A DNA stretch of 37,094 nucleotides. Source: Planctomycetota bacterium. Lineage in GTDB: Bacteria; Planctomycetota; UBA8108; UBA1146. The notes beneath the pieces are model-generated. The model had not been told where the DNA came from. It did not search any database and worked only from the letters and a program-made list of their open reading frames with translations. The stretch lies in the NCBI GenBank assembly GCA_013911165.1, contig JACETR010000022.1:1-37094 (forward strand). The letters are read 5' to 3'. Positions 27,301 through 33,964 of this stretch are shown here, piece after piece. Position numbers and translations under genes: made by a program. The first letter of the stretch is position 1; every line of letters starts with the position of its first letter.

Positions 27301-27552
27301 ATCCTCCGCACTGGCGAGGATCGGCGTGTTGGTGAACAACGCTCCCGGGGCTCCACCGTCGATCAGAGCGAACTCATTGAGGGCCCCGTAGGTAATGAAG
27401 ACATCCGAGGGGAACGGTACCGAGAAAGCACCGGTCGAGAACTCGGCTTCGGTTGGCGGTGGCAAAACACGGTCGTTGTTACAGCCGACGAGGGTGAAAA
27501 CGACGATCGCCATCAGCAATTGGATGGAAGATTGAAATTTGTTCACGAACAT
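24391..27552 (-). CDS. Large lipoprotein lipase/esterase, VolA/Pla-1-like
   Basis: From ATG 27552 the product has 1053 residues; a GTG 12 bases earlier is an alternative, and neither has a good ribosome site. The signal peptide ends in the lipobox LVGC (C24). The N-terminal part (FSVPFPSDVFITYGALN, then a Thr-rich strand ending in VRVFEI) resembles the N-terminal domain of VolA/Pla-1 family lipases. The alpha/beta-hydrolase core has an oxyanion-type FQHG (about residue 419) and the nucleophile elbow GQSLGG (S555), with FVVSMDAPLHG-like strands between. Such enzymes hydrolyse phospholipids or triacylglycerols at the cell surface, supporting fatty acid uptake. The distant acyl-CoA dehydrogenase could use such products, but that link is speculation. 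The gene has its own terminator. Confidence 0.8.
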   Translation of the reverse strand: MFVNKFQSSIQLLMAIVVFTLVGCNNDRVLPPPTEAEFSTGAFSVPFPSDVFITYGALNEFALIDGGAPGALFTNTPILASAEDASDTGDPVVAQGFLDGFSVTSPMQLDFTHNLDPSSVVGGQSVRVFEIAISPPSASVADPLIQAPVAMPASIIRELQADSDYTVTMARSVGYQMVVRPRVPWPASDNTSLGGASRGIMVVVTNDVLDFRGNPVIRSDQYDRMANGIPSATGVASIDGFADAVGAMVGNSLLLLSGQGINPADVVVTNTFTCQSVNDVLDTAVALTVAQAPFATTQATVPPLPGMSTVGEYLTAVGAISDPSDLPFNPTLQQATITLPTFYPGNENPASWGAAVTGYLTTDDNSVVYQSASEAPNPAYPTRYNPVPSVQGSSEIPVLICTPGGVAPPGGWPVIIFQHGITRSRFDMLAMAPLFCSAGSGFAVVSMDAPLHGSDASNPYAAQVGLTPSALGIPGIERTFGIDLINNATGDPGPDGEPDPTGTYFLNFPSLISSRAVWTQAVCDLAGLTETLPTWDFDGDTNPDFSNEIFYVGQSLGGLIGSTFLSAIGPGKIMGAELNVAGGHIAKLLENSPNYNPRLVAFFDGEGLVQGSTSTEQALNVISAIADGIDPITHIRRAAANTNMHMSFAIGGNAAANKLGYFPPDLVVPVDSLGTGFYADYIGLPISGIPTSGSDDDRLYTGLVEPSYLGGGLPMARMASTPKGTATYPVSNLRFPNAFSPAVSFSYTEGDHGVLANPLSEPGISMQLSITTFFANATAGSPNGGTNISTSIPNGGFLGGAVPVVDSSDVSIPIEAGETLLGTVTISTTGDATDPVSAVFDTNGEAGSLAAAAAAYGAHHFNWLQVVHSDAQPPNAPSGDLLVVGAAVSSPRISPPSGGSGQTAPNAQDGVFADDKPLLWNEIQTLPGDFSADQTVGGAFYSVKEFTDNDSAPSPAGVDPAVGDPSQQTQLFYGVGPWVGDVAGAGEAVEVRVWLVAVDINGDPVRYLRGFSYQQGENALTGSPVQVIAGIAEMPGSPATTGDSEDLILLPGF

Positions 27553-27824
27553 CTCTCGATTCACATGAGTGTAAAAATGAATCTGCTTCCCGCAGTCATC
27601 CGGGAGAAGAAATCACCGAATCAAAATCCCGAATCAGGCACCGGATCGAATGACGGACCGAGCGACGGACCGAACAATGAATCGACCGTGGCGGGCCCCC
27701 CCGCTTCAGTCACCGATTCATCGCACTGATCCATGGCACTGATCCGCACCGGGTTTCCCATCAGGAATTCGGCGGATAACCCCCTTGGATGCACACCATG
27801 GTCTAATTCACCGGAGGCTTCTTG
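27553..27824. other. Intergenic region with short tandem repeats upstream of the lipase gene
   Basis: The 272 bases carry no supported gene. Two short direct repeats are visible: GACGGACCGA at 27652 and 27664 (12-base period) and GCACTGATCC at 27723 and 27736 (13-base period). On the minus strand TTGACA (27823-27828, overlapping the ybeY stop) with 17 bases to TAGACC (27800-27805) is a weak promoter candidate for the lipase. No U-tract terminator follows ybeY. Confidence 0.45.
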
Positions 27825-28292
27825 TCAATCGGTGAAGGTCCCATAAAGGTCGATCCACGCATGTAAATACCGGTCCTGAGCCGCCTGCATTTTCAGTGAA
27901 TCCTCTTCATTCAGATCGTCATACCCCGTCAGGTGCAACAGACCATGGATCACATACAAATGGAGCTCTGAGAGGGGCGTTGTCCCGTGATCCCCCGCCT
28001 GCCGCAAGGCCGCTCCGGAGGAGATGACGATTTCCCCCTCCAGGGGCCGAGAATCATCTTCACTGAAGGGAAAAGTGATCACATCCGTGGGGGTCGGATC
28101 ATCGAGAAACTCGCCGTGAAGCTGGGCGATCCGTTCGTCATCGACGAAACAGATGCTGATCTCCCCGCTTCGCTCCTCCCGTTCGAGGACGAAGCGAACC
28201 AGTCGCTCAACCCGATCGGCATCGACGGGCAGGGCCTCCTGCAAATTCTCGACATGAACCAGAATCTCCGGGGAAGAATCGGCCGGAGTCAT
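27825..28292 (-). CDS. ybeY: rRNA maturation endonuclease YbeY
   Basis: This 155-residue protein has the YbeY/UPF0054 body (FVDDERIAQLHGEF, then DVITFPF). Its metal motif is HGLLHLTGYDD: H116 and H120 are kept, but the third ligand, usually His, is Asp (D126). Asp at this position also occurs in some other bacterial lineages, so activity is likely. YbeY is a single-strand-specific RNase in 16S rRNA 3' end maturation and ribosome quality control. The start ATG overlaps the stop of the HD-hydrolase as ATGA. phoH-HD-hydrolase-ybeY is a widely conserved order. It is the last gene of the right-hand operon. Confidence 0.94.
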   Translation of the reverse strand: MTPADSSPEILVHVENLQEALPVDADRVERLVRFVLEREERSGEISICFVDDERIAQLHGEFLDDPTPTDVITFPFSEDDSRPLEGEIVISSGAALRQAGDHGTTPLSELHLYVIHGLLHLTGYDDLNEEDSLKMQAAQDRYLHAWIDLYGTFTD

Positions 28293-29899
28293 CGACGACG
28301 GGCCGTGACCGAAGCAGCGGTGGAATTCTCTTCGCCAGAATCCCCCGAACCTGTGGCCCCGTTCTCACCCGAGTCCTGCTGCTGGGCGACCGCATCTCCC
28401 GGATACTTGACTCGGCCGTGGTGAATCGCCGAAAGGACTCGCACGAAGGCATCCTCGATGCCGTGGAGGTCACTCATCGTCAAATCACATTCGTCCAATT
28501 GTCCGTCACCGGTGCGCGCCTGAATGATATTGCGGACATGCTGCCTGACCCGTGCGGGGGTCGGATCGGAGAGGGTTCTCGAGGAAGCCTCGACACCGTC
28601 TGCCAGCATCAGGATTCCCGCCTCACGGAAGGTGGGCTTCGGTCCAGGATAGCGGAACGCCTCGCGGGTCCGGTCCGCCTCTTCCTCATCGACCTGTTGT
28701 GCTTTTTTGTGGAAGAAAAATTCCACGACGGAAGTTCCGTGGTGCATCGGAATCATGTCGACGATCGGTTTGGGAAGGCGCTCTTCCTCGGCGATGCTCT
28801 TGCCATCCTTGACGTGAGCGATGACCACCAGTCGCGACATCTCCGGAGACAGGCGATCGTGGACGTTGTCGCCGCCCTGCATATTCTCGACGAAGTACCC
28901 GGGTTTGTTCATCTTGCCGATGTCGTGATAAAGCGCACCGACCCGGCACAGTAGGCCATCGGCACCGATGGTATTGGCCGCTTCTTCTGCGAGCTGGCCG
29001 ACCATCAGTGAATGCTGGAATGATCCGGGTGCAAGCAGGGAAAACTCATTGAGGAGAGGCCGATGGGTATCCGCCAATTCGACGAGGCGGATCTCGGTCA
29101 GCACATCGAACCAGCGTTCCATGAAGGGCAATGCACTGGTGATCAGCACCCCCGCAGAAATGCCCCCCACCAGGCTCCACATCGCATCCTGCAGCGGAAG
29201 GGTCACTACGAAAGCGGTCACATCGAGATCACGGAATGCCAGCGGCTCAAGAAGCAGATTGCCGATGGCCTGGGTCAGTCCCGCCAAAAATCCGACGGTC
29301 AGGATGCGGGTTCGTGTTCGGACCTTCTGTACTCCCTGGACCGCCACAAGAATTCCGAGGAATTGGGCCAGGCCCATCGCCACGGCATCGATTTGCGGCT
29401 GTCTCTCGAGAACCATCAACACCGTGAAGACCACTGCCGCCGCGGCGATCAAAATTGCCTGGGCAGGTTTCAACAGGAATCCGAGCACCATTCCCAACAG
29501 GGGAACCGGCAACAGCATCACTGAAACGGTCGGGTCTTGCAGGATGATCCAGTTGGCGATCAGGAAACCGGACAGAAGCATGAAGGATCGACCCAGTGGC
29601 CAACTGGAATCGGTATTCAGGGTACGGCTCAAGAGCAGTGATCCGACGTGGATCAGCAGAACGACCGCCACCAACTCGATCCAGCGGCCGACTCCGGGGT
29701 CGCTCAGCAGATCTTGCCCCGGGGACATCCAGCCGATCAGGAAGGTGACCAGCAACACCTGAAAGGAGAGCAGAAGGATCTGCATCCAGCGGCGGTGCTG
29801 GGCCTCCTCGGAAGAGAGTTGCCCGGTGCGGGTCTGTCTCTTGCCGAAGGAGAGCCGTTGCCAGCTCTTCGTCGAGGATCTTCCTCTGGAGGAACTCAT
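28289..29899 (-). CDS. Membrane HD-domain phosphohydrolase, PgpH-like without the extracellular HDED domain
   Basis: The start at ATG 29899 has GTGAGG eight bases upstream; a TTG start at 30061 is less likely. The 536-residue product has about six to seven membrane helices (roughly 40-260), then a cytoplasmic HD domain with FQHSLMVGQLAEEA (H296) and YHDIGKM (HD at 325-326), followed by IPMHHGTS. This is the HDIG half of the PgpH (7TMR-HD) family, whose Listeria member hydrolyses c-di-AMP. The usual ~250-residue extracellular HDED domain before the helices is missing; only about 35 residues precede the first helix. No diadenylate cyclase gene is in the window. A Ser/Gly/Asp-rich tail ends the protein. 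It overlaps ybeY by four bases. Confidence 0.88.
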   Translation of the reverse strand: MSSSRGRSSTKSWQRLSFGKRQTRTGQLSSEEAQHRRWMQILLLSFQVLLVTFLIGWMSPGQDLLSDPGVGRWIELVAVVLLIHVGSLLLSRTLNTDSSWPLGRSFMLLSGFLIANWIILQDPTVSVMLLPVPLLGMVLGFLLKPAQAILIAAAAVVFTVLMVLERQPQIDAVAMGLAQFLGILVAVQGVQKVRTRTRILTVGFLAGLTQAIGNLLLEPLAFRDLDVTAFVVTLPLQDAMWSLVGGISAGVLITSALPFMERWFDVLTEIRLVELADTHRPLLNEFSLLAPGSFQHSLMVGQLAEEAANTIGADGLLCRVGALYHDIGKMNKPGYFVENMQGGDNVHDRLSPEMSRLVVIAHVKDGKSIAEEERLPKPIVDMIPMHHGTSVVEFFFHKKAQQVDEEEADRTREAFRYPGPKPTFREAGILMLADGVEASSRTLSDPTPARVRQHVRNIIQARTGDGQLDECDLTMSDLHGIEDAFVRVLSAIHHGRVKYPGDAVAQQQDSGENGATGSGDSGEENSTAASVTARRR

Positions 29900-30059
29900 T
29901 GGAGCGACCTCACCCAATTCCTTCCAACTCCGGGTCACGCCCGATTGGCGTGCCTCGGCTCGCAGGGTCAAACCCTGCTTCCCTATTGTCGGAGGAAACG
30001 GCCATTCTGTCCAAGGGAAGCGAAGCCGGAAACGGCCCAGATCACCGCTTTTAAGCCAC

Positions 30060-30082
30060 AAGCCCTTTCAATTAAAGGACTT
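30060..30082 (-). other. Short hairpin between phoH and the HD-hydrolase gene
   Basis: On the minus strand AAGTCCTTT and AAAGGGCTT pair with one G-U around AATTG, just after the phoH stop. No U-tract follows. It may be an mRNA processing or stability element in the 189-base gap, which is the longest gap inside the operon. The rest of that gap shows nothing recognisable. Confidence 0.3.
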
Positions 30083-30088
30083 AAGAAT

Positions 30089-31078
30089 TCAGGGGGTTCC
30101 GCCCTCGTGGCGCTCGTAGGCCTTGACGATGCGGGTCACCAGGGGGTTTCTGACGATATCTGCCGCCTCCAGCTCAACCCAGGAAATCCCCTTCACCGAG
30201 CCCAGGACCCGTCTGGCATGGAGGAGGCCCGAAGGCTGCCCCTTGGGCAGGTCGAGCTGCGTCGGATCCCCGGTGACGACGATGCGCGACCGTGCACCCA
30301 TCCGGGTGAGGAACATCTTCATCTGGGCCGTGGTCGTGTTCTGGGCCTCATCAAGAATGATAAAGGCATTGTTGAGGGTGCGACCACGCATGTAGGCGAG
30401 GGGCACCACCTCGATGATTTCCCGGTCGCTGTAGCGACGGACCTGATCGTAATCGAGCATCTCGTGAAGGGCGTCATAGAGAGGGCGCAGGTAAGGGTTG
30501 ACCTTCTGCTGGAAATCACCGGGAAGAAAGCCGAGTTTTTCCCCCGCTTCTACCGCCGGGCGGCTGAGGATCAGCTTGCGAACTTCACCCGCCTTGAGGG
30601 CTTCGACAGCAGCCTTGACTGCGAGATAGGTTTTTCCCGTTCCTGCCGGGCCCAGTGACATGACGATGTCGTGCTTCTCCAGGGCTTCCAGATATCGGGC
30701 TTGTCCGGGTGTGCGGGCAATCTTTTGCAGACTCCCCCGAGGTAAACCCTGAGGCGCATCCCCCTCCGCCGTCGTTGAATCCTCGAACAGGTCCCCCTCG
30801 ACGGAAGCCACCGAATCGCCATCGCGAAACTTTTGCAGTGCGGTATCGAGAATTTCCTCGGGAGATTTTCCTCCCCCTTTTCGGTGTGCGGTCAGCATCG
30901 CCTCGACGGCGATGCGTGCCTGCTCCACTCGATCCGCATCGCCATCGAGATCGAGACGTCGTCCGCGAGCAACAGCCTGAACGCCAAAGCCATCACGGAT
31001 CATGCGCAACTGGATATCCCGAATGCCCAGAATCTCCTGGGCTTCGTCGTCATTCTCAAAATCAAAGGATACAGACAC
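30089..31078 (-). CDS. PhoH family ATPase
   Basis: The start is GTG at 31078, with GAGGAGG five bases upstream, giving 329 residues. Residues about 1-65 are a KH-like N-terminal region. The PhoH ATPase core has Walker A GPAGTGKT (143-150), LSRPAVEAGEKLGFLPGD, Walker B FIILDEAQN (239-247) and VTGDPTQLDLP. PhoH/YbeZ proteins are RNA-linked NTPases that work with YbeY. Here the gene is in the same operon as ybeY, with the HD-hydrolase between them. The 14-base gap from cdsA indicates co-transcription. A variable acidic segment around residues 85-115 is family-typical in its variability. Confidence 0.95.
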   Translation of the reverse strand: MSVSFDFENDDEAQEILGIRDIQLRMIRDGFGVQAVARGRRLDLDGDADRVEQARIAVEAMLTAHRKGGGKSPEEILDTALQKFRDGDSVASVEGDLFEDSTTAEGDAPQGLPRGSLQKIARTPGQARYLEALEKHDIVMSLGPAGTGKTYLAVKAAVEALKAGEVRKLILSRPAVEAGEKLGFLPGDFQQKVNPYLRPLYDALHEMLDYDQVRRYSDREIIEVVPLAYMRGRTLNNAFIILDEAQNTTTAQMKMFLTRMGARSRIVVTGDPTQLDLPKGQPSGLLHARRVLGSVKGISWVELEAADIVRNPLVTRIVKAYERHEGGTP

Positions 31079-31092
31079 GCGGGCCTCCTCGA

Positions 31093-31935
31093 TCAGCCAT
31101 GAAGCAGGGTTCTCAGCCAGACGATCAAGGGGATCGCCAGAATGAGGCTGTCCATCATATCGAGCATTCCACCCAAACCGGGAATGGTCTCCCCTGAATT
31201 TTTTGCACCTGCGGCCCTTTTGAACGCAGATTCCTGCAGATCGGTGAGCTGACCCGCCACCGCCGCCAGAATTCCGAAGAAGATGGCCTGCGAAACGGGG
31301 AAGGTCTCATGCTGAAGAACCAGCGAGTACGCCACACCCAAGAGGCAGGCGGCACCGATGGCACCCAGCAAACCCTCGACGGTTTTTCGGGGACTCACCG
31401 GATGCAGGGGAGTTTTGCCGAAGGGGCGTCCGATCAGATAGGCGCCCGTATCGGATCCCTTGATCATGATCAGGGCACAAAGGAACAAATGAGCCCCCAG
31501 CGGATCCTCGGAAACCATGACGCAGGCGAGAACCGGAGTGACCAACCACTGGGAAACCAACAGTGCATGGAATGCACCACGCCAGCGTGCTTTGGGGATG
31601 GAGGGAACCGCTTCCGTGATCACCGGTGCAAGGAAGAGGGGCAAACCCAACATCCACGCCAGCGGAATCCCGTCTTCGAACCCGAGAGCACTTCGGTAAG
31701 CCGGAACGGACCACAGCAAAAAGGTGCCACCAAAGAGCAAGGCTCCCAAGACTCTGTCACTGACTCTGGGGGTTCCCAACTTGATGCCCTCGAGAAGTGC
31801 ACCGGTACCAAAGAGAAGGGCGAGAAGAGTCAGCCCCCAGCCCTCTCCCCCAGCCCAGAGATCGAGACTGATGACCAGAATCACTCCCAGTGAAATGGGA
31901 AGTCCCCAACGCAGTCGTGCCCCAAGCCCCTTCAT
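31093..31935 (-). CDS. cdsA: Phosphatidate cytidylyltransferase CdsA (variant signature)
   Basis: The start at ATG 31935, four bases after GGAGG and overlapping the uppS stop as ATGA, gives 280 residues with about seven or eight membrane helices. The C-terminal signature is SAFKRAAGAKNSGETIPGLG then GMLDMMDSL. The usual form is SxxKRxxxxKDSGxxxPGHGGxLDRxDSL. So the KD Asp is Asn (N246), the His is Leu (L254) and the DR Arg is Met; the two Asp residues at 259 and 262 remain. CdsA makes CDP-diacylglycerol from phosphatidate and CTP at the inner membrane. A PGLGG/LDxxD form is known to me from some other diderm phyla, so the protein is probably functional. Function is supported mainly by the signature and by uppS next to it. 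Confidence 0.87.
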   Translation of the reverse strand: MKGLGARLRWGLPISLGVILVISLDLWAGGEGWGLTLLALLFGTGALLEGIKLGTPRVSDRVLGALLFGGTFLLWSVPAYRSALGFEDGIPLAWMLGLPLFLAPVITEAVPSIPKARWRGAFHALLVSQWLVTPVLACVMVSEDPLGAHLFLCALIMIKGSDTGAYLIGRPFGKTPLHPVSPRKTVEGLLGAIGAACLLGVAYSLVLQHETFPVSQAIFFGILAAVAGQLTDLQESAFKRAAGAKNSGETIPGLGGMLDMMDSLILAIPLIVWLRTLLHG

Positions 31936-32699
31936 TGTGCCTCCGAATCCCACGCCGGCAGGCGACCGAAGCGACGGGTTCTGCGAGAGTACTGATCGAG
32001 AGCCTGATCCAGATCTGCCTCGGTAAAGTCAGGCCACAGAACCGGAGAAAAGTGCAGCTCGGCATAACTGGTTTGCCAGGGCAGAAAATTGGACAGGCGA
32101 ATTTCGCCACCGGACCGGATCAGAAGATCAACGTCAGGCATTTCCGGCTCATAGAGACAGTCTTTCAGTTGGGTTCCTGCAGCGGAATTCTGCAGACGGC
32201 TTACCGCATCATTCAACTCTGCACGCCCGCCGTAATTGATGGCGAGCCTCAGGACCAGATCCCGGTTCTGCTTTGTCAGGGCGACCGTCTCTTCGAGCAA
32301 CTGTCCGGTTTCATCAGGCAGCTCGGCGGTTCTTCCAATCACCCGAAAACAGATTCCCAGTCGATCCAGTTCTTCCCGTTCGGAGCGCAGGTAACGTGCC
32401 AGAAGATCGAGAAGAAAATCGACCTCTTCACGGGGACGCTCGAGGTAGTTTTCGGTCGACAGGGCGTAGCAGGTCATCTGGGAGATCCCGCGCTCCCTGA
32501 CCCAGCGAGTCATGTCCCGCAACACTTCTGCCCCACGGGCATGGCCTTCCGCCCGCGACCGATTCTGGCGATTGGCCCAACGGCCATTGCCATCCATGAT
32601 CACCGCCAGGTGCTCTGGCGAATCATGGGGCGAGGAAACACCCGCTTCTTCTGCCGCAGGGTTACCCCCTGCGTCTGCCGGAGTCTCCTCACGGGTCAA
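31932..32699 (-). CDS. uppS: Isoprenyl (undecaprenyl) diphosphate synthase UppS
   Basis: The start is a TTG at 32699, inside the purA stop (TTGA), with GAAGGAG seven bases upstream. The 255-residue cis-prenyltransferase has IMDGNGRWA with catalytic D36, then AEGHARGAEVL, CYALSTENYLERP, LAINYGGRAE and the C-terminal RSGGEIRLSNFLPWQ. It makes the C55-type lipid carrier for peptidoglycan and glycan export. About 28 non-conserved acidic residues precede the core. The segment before RSGGE (residues about 165-194) is shorter than usual, and RSGG replaces RTSG; both are tolerated in the family. The uppS-cdsA order is common in bacteria. Confidence 0.95.
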   Translation of the reverse strand: MTREETPADAGGNPAAEEAGVSSPHDSPEHLAVIMDGNGRWANRQNRSRAEGHARGAEVLRDMTRWVRERGISQMTCYALSTENYLERPREEVDFLLDLLARYLRSEREELDRLGICFRVIGRTAELPDETGQLLEETVALTKQNRDLVLRLAINYGGRAELNDAVSRLQNSAAGTQLKDCLYEPEMPDVDLLIRSGGEIRLSNFLPWQTSYAELHFSPVLWPDFTEADLDQALDQYSRRTRRFGRLPAWDSEAQ

Positions 32700-33949
32700 G
32701 CGAGCTCTCCTTCAGCGGTGAAGGGTTTGAAGAGGCACACTTCATCCCGACGCTTGCCGGTTGAAAGGATGGAAACAGGAATTCCCGTCTCCTTTTCGAG
32801 GAGATCCATGAACGGCTGCATGCTCTGTTCATTGACGACATCCCAGCCTGGCCAATTCTCGACCACCGGCTCGATGTCTTCGAGATCATCGGTTCCACCG
32901 GGGTAGGTGTGAAGGATCTCATCTCCCCTGCGATAGGCGGTGACCACCGGAACCGTTTCCCGTCCATTGAGGACATCCGCCTTCGTCAGTGCGTAACTGT
33001 CGAGGTCATTCAATTCCGCTGCGAATCGCAGGGCAGGAATATCGAGCCAACCGACTCGTCTGGGACGACCGGTCGTCGTTCCAAATTCCCCACCGGCTTC
33101 ACGAAGTTCTTCCGCTTCGGTCCCATGTATCTCGGAAGGAAAAGGACCTTCCCCCACACGGGTGCAATACGCCTTGGTCACCCCTACTACGTGATCCACC
33201 TTGCGCGGAGAGAATCCGCTGCCGGTTCCCACGCCGAGGAAAGAGGGACTGGAGGACGTGACAAAGGGGTAGGTGCCGAAGTCGATATCCAGCATGCACC
33301 CCTGAGCCCCTTCAAAGAGAAGAGTCTGACCATCGTTGTGCATGGTGTTGAGGAGTTGGCGAGTATCGACAATCTGTCCCTGGAGACGGTCACGCAGTCG
33401 GGTGCAGATCTCAACCGCGGTTGCGACCCCTTCCTCGGTGCCTCCCAGTGACTGGCGACGCTCCTCAAGAAGTACCGGCAACTGCTCCTCGACAAACCCG
33501 GGACGGATCAGATCTCCCATCCTGACGCCGGTGCGTGCGAACTTGTCCTGATAGGCAGGTCCGATTCCTCGCAGGGTCGTCCCGATGGGACTGGTCGCTT
33601 TCTCTTCCGTCACCTTCTCGATCGCCCCGTGATGGGGCAGCACCACGTGGGCGCTGTCGGAGATGCGAATCTGCTGAATCGCCTCCTCGGGAAGGGACTC
33701 GACTTCCTCAAGCAATTTTTTGGGTTCGATGACCATGCCGTTGCCGAGGATCGCCAGGATCCCCCCATGCAGCACACCCATCGGCAGGTGATGGAGGACA
33801 TGTTTGACGTCGCCGATGTACACCGTATGACCGGCGTTGGCGCCACCCTGGTATCGGACCACGGCTGCAACGTCTTTTGCGAGAACATCGACAATCTTGC
33901 CTTTGCCCTCGTCACCCCAATTCAATCCGACCACGCAGACATGCCGCAT
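32696..33949 (-). CDS. purA: Adenylosuccinate synthetase PurA
   Basis: This 417-residue protein is full length. It has the GTP-binding loop GDEGKGK (12-18), the IMP/metal-binding NAGHT, TSPIGTTLRGIGPAYQDK, LLFEGAQGCMLDIDFGTYP, and the C-terminal GRPRRVGWLDIPAL and SILSTGKRRDE. PurA joins IMP and aspartate using GTP, the first committed step to AMP. The first loop reads GLNWGDEG where most enzymes have GxQWGDEG. The gene follows serS after a 15-base gap and precedes uppS with a TTGA overlap, so it sits in the middle of the operon. Nothing in the motifs suggests loss of function. Confidence 0.97.
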   Translation of the reverse strand: MRHVCVVGLNWGDEGKGKIVDVLAKDVAAVVRYQGGANAGHTVYIGDVKHVLHHLPMGVLHGGILAILGNGMVIEPKKLLEEVESLPEEAIQQIRISDSAHVVLPHHGAIEKVTEEKATSPIGTTLRGIGPAYQDKFARTGVRMGDLIRPGFVEEQLPVLLEERRQSLGGTEEGVATAVEICTRLRDRLQGQIVDTRQLLNTMHNDGQTLLFEGAQGCMLDIDFGTYPFVTSSSPSFLGVGTGSGFSPRKVDHVVGVTKAYCTRVGEGPFPSEIHGTEAEELREAGGEFGTTTGRPRRVGWLDIPALRFAAELNDLDSYALTKADVLNGRETVPVVTAYRRGDEILHTYPGGTDDLEDIEPVVENWPGWDVVNEQSMQPFMDLLEKETGIPVSILSTGKRRDEVCLFKPFTAEGELA

Positions 33950-33964
33950 GTTGATGACTCCCGT

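Noticed and set aside
27736..27751. TGGCACTGATCCGCAC as a sigma-54 promoter
   Set aside because: The -12 half lacks the TTGC core; the match is only to the -24 half.
30060..30082. Hairpin after phoH as a terminator
   Set aside because: No U-tract follows and the operon continues.
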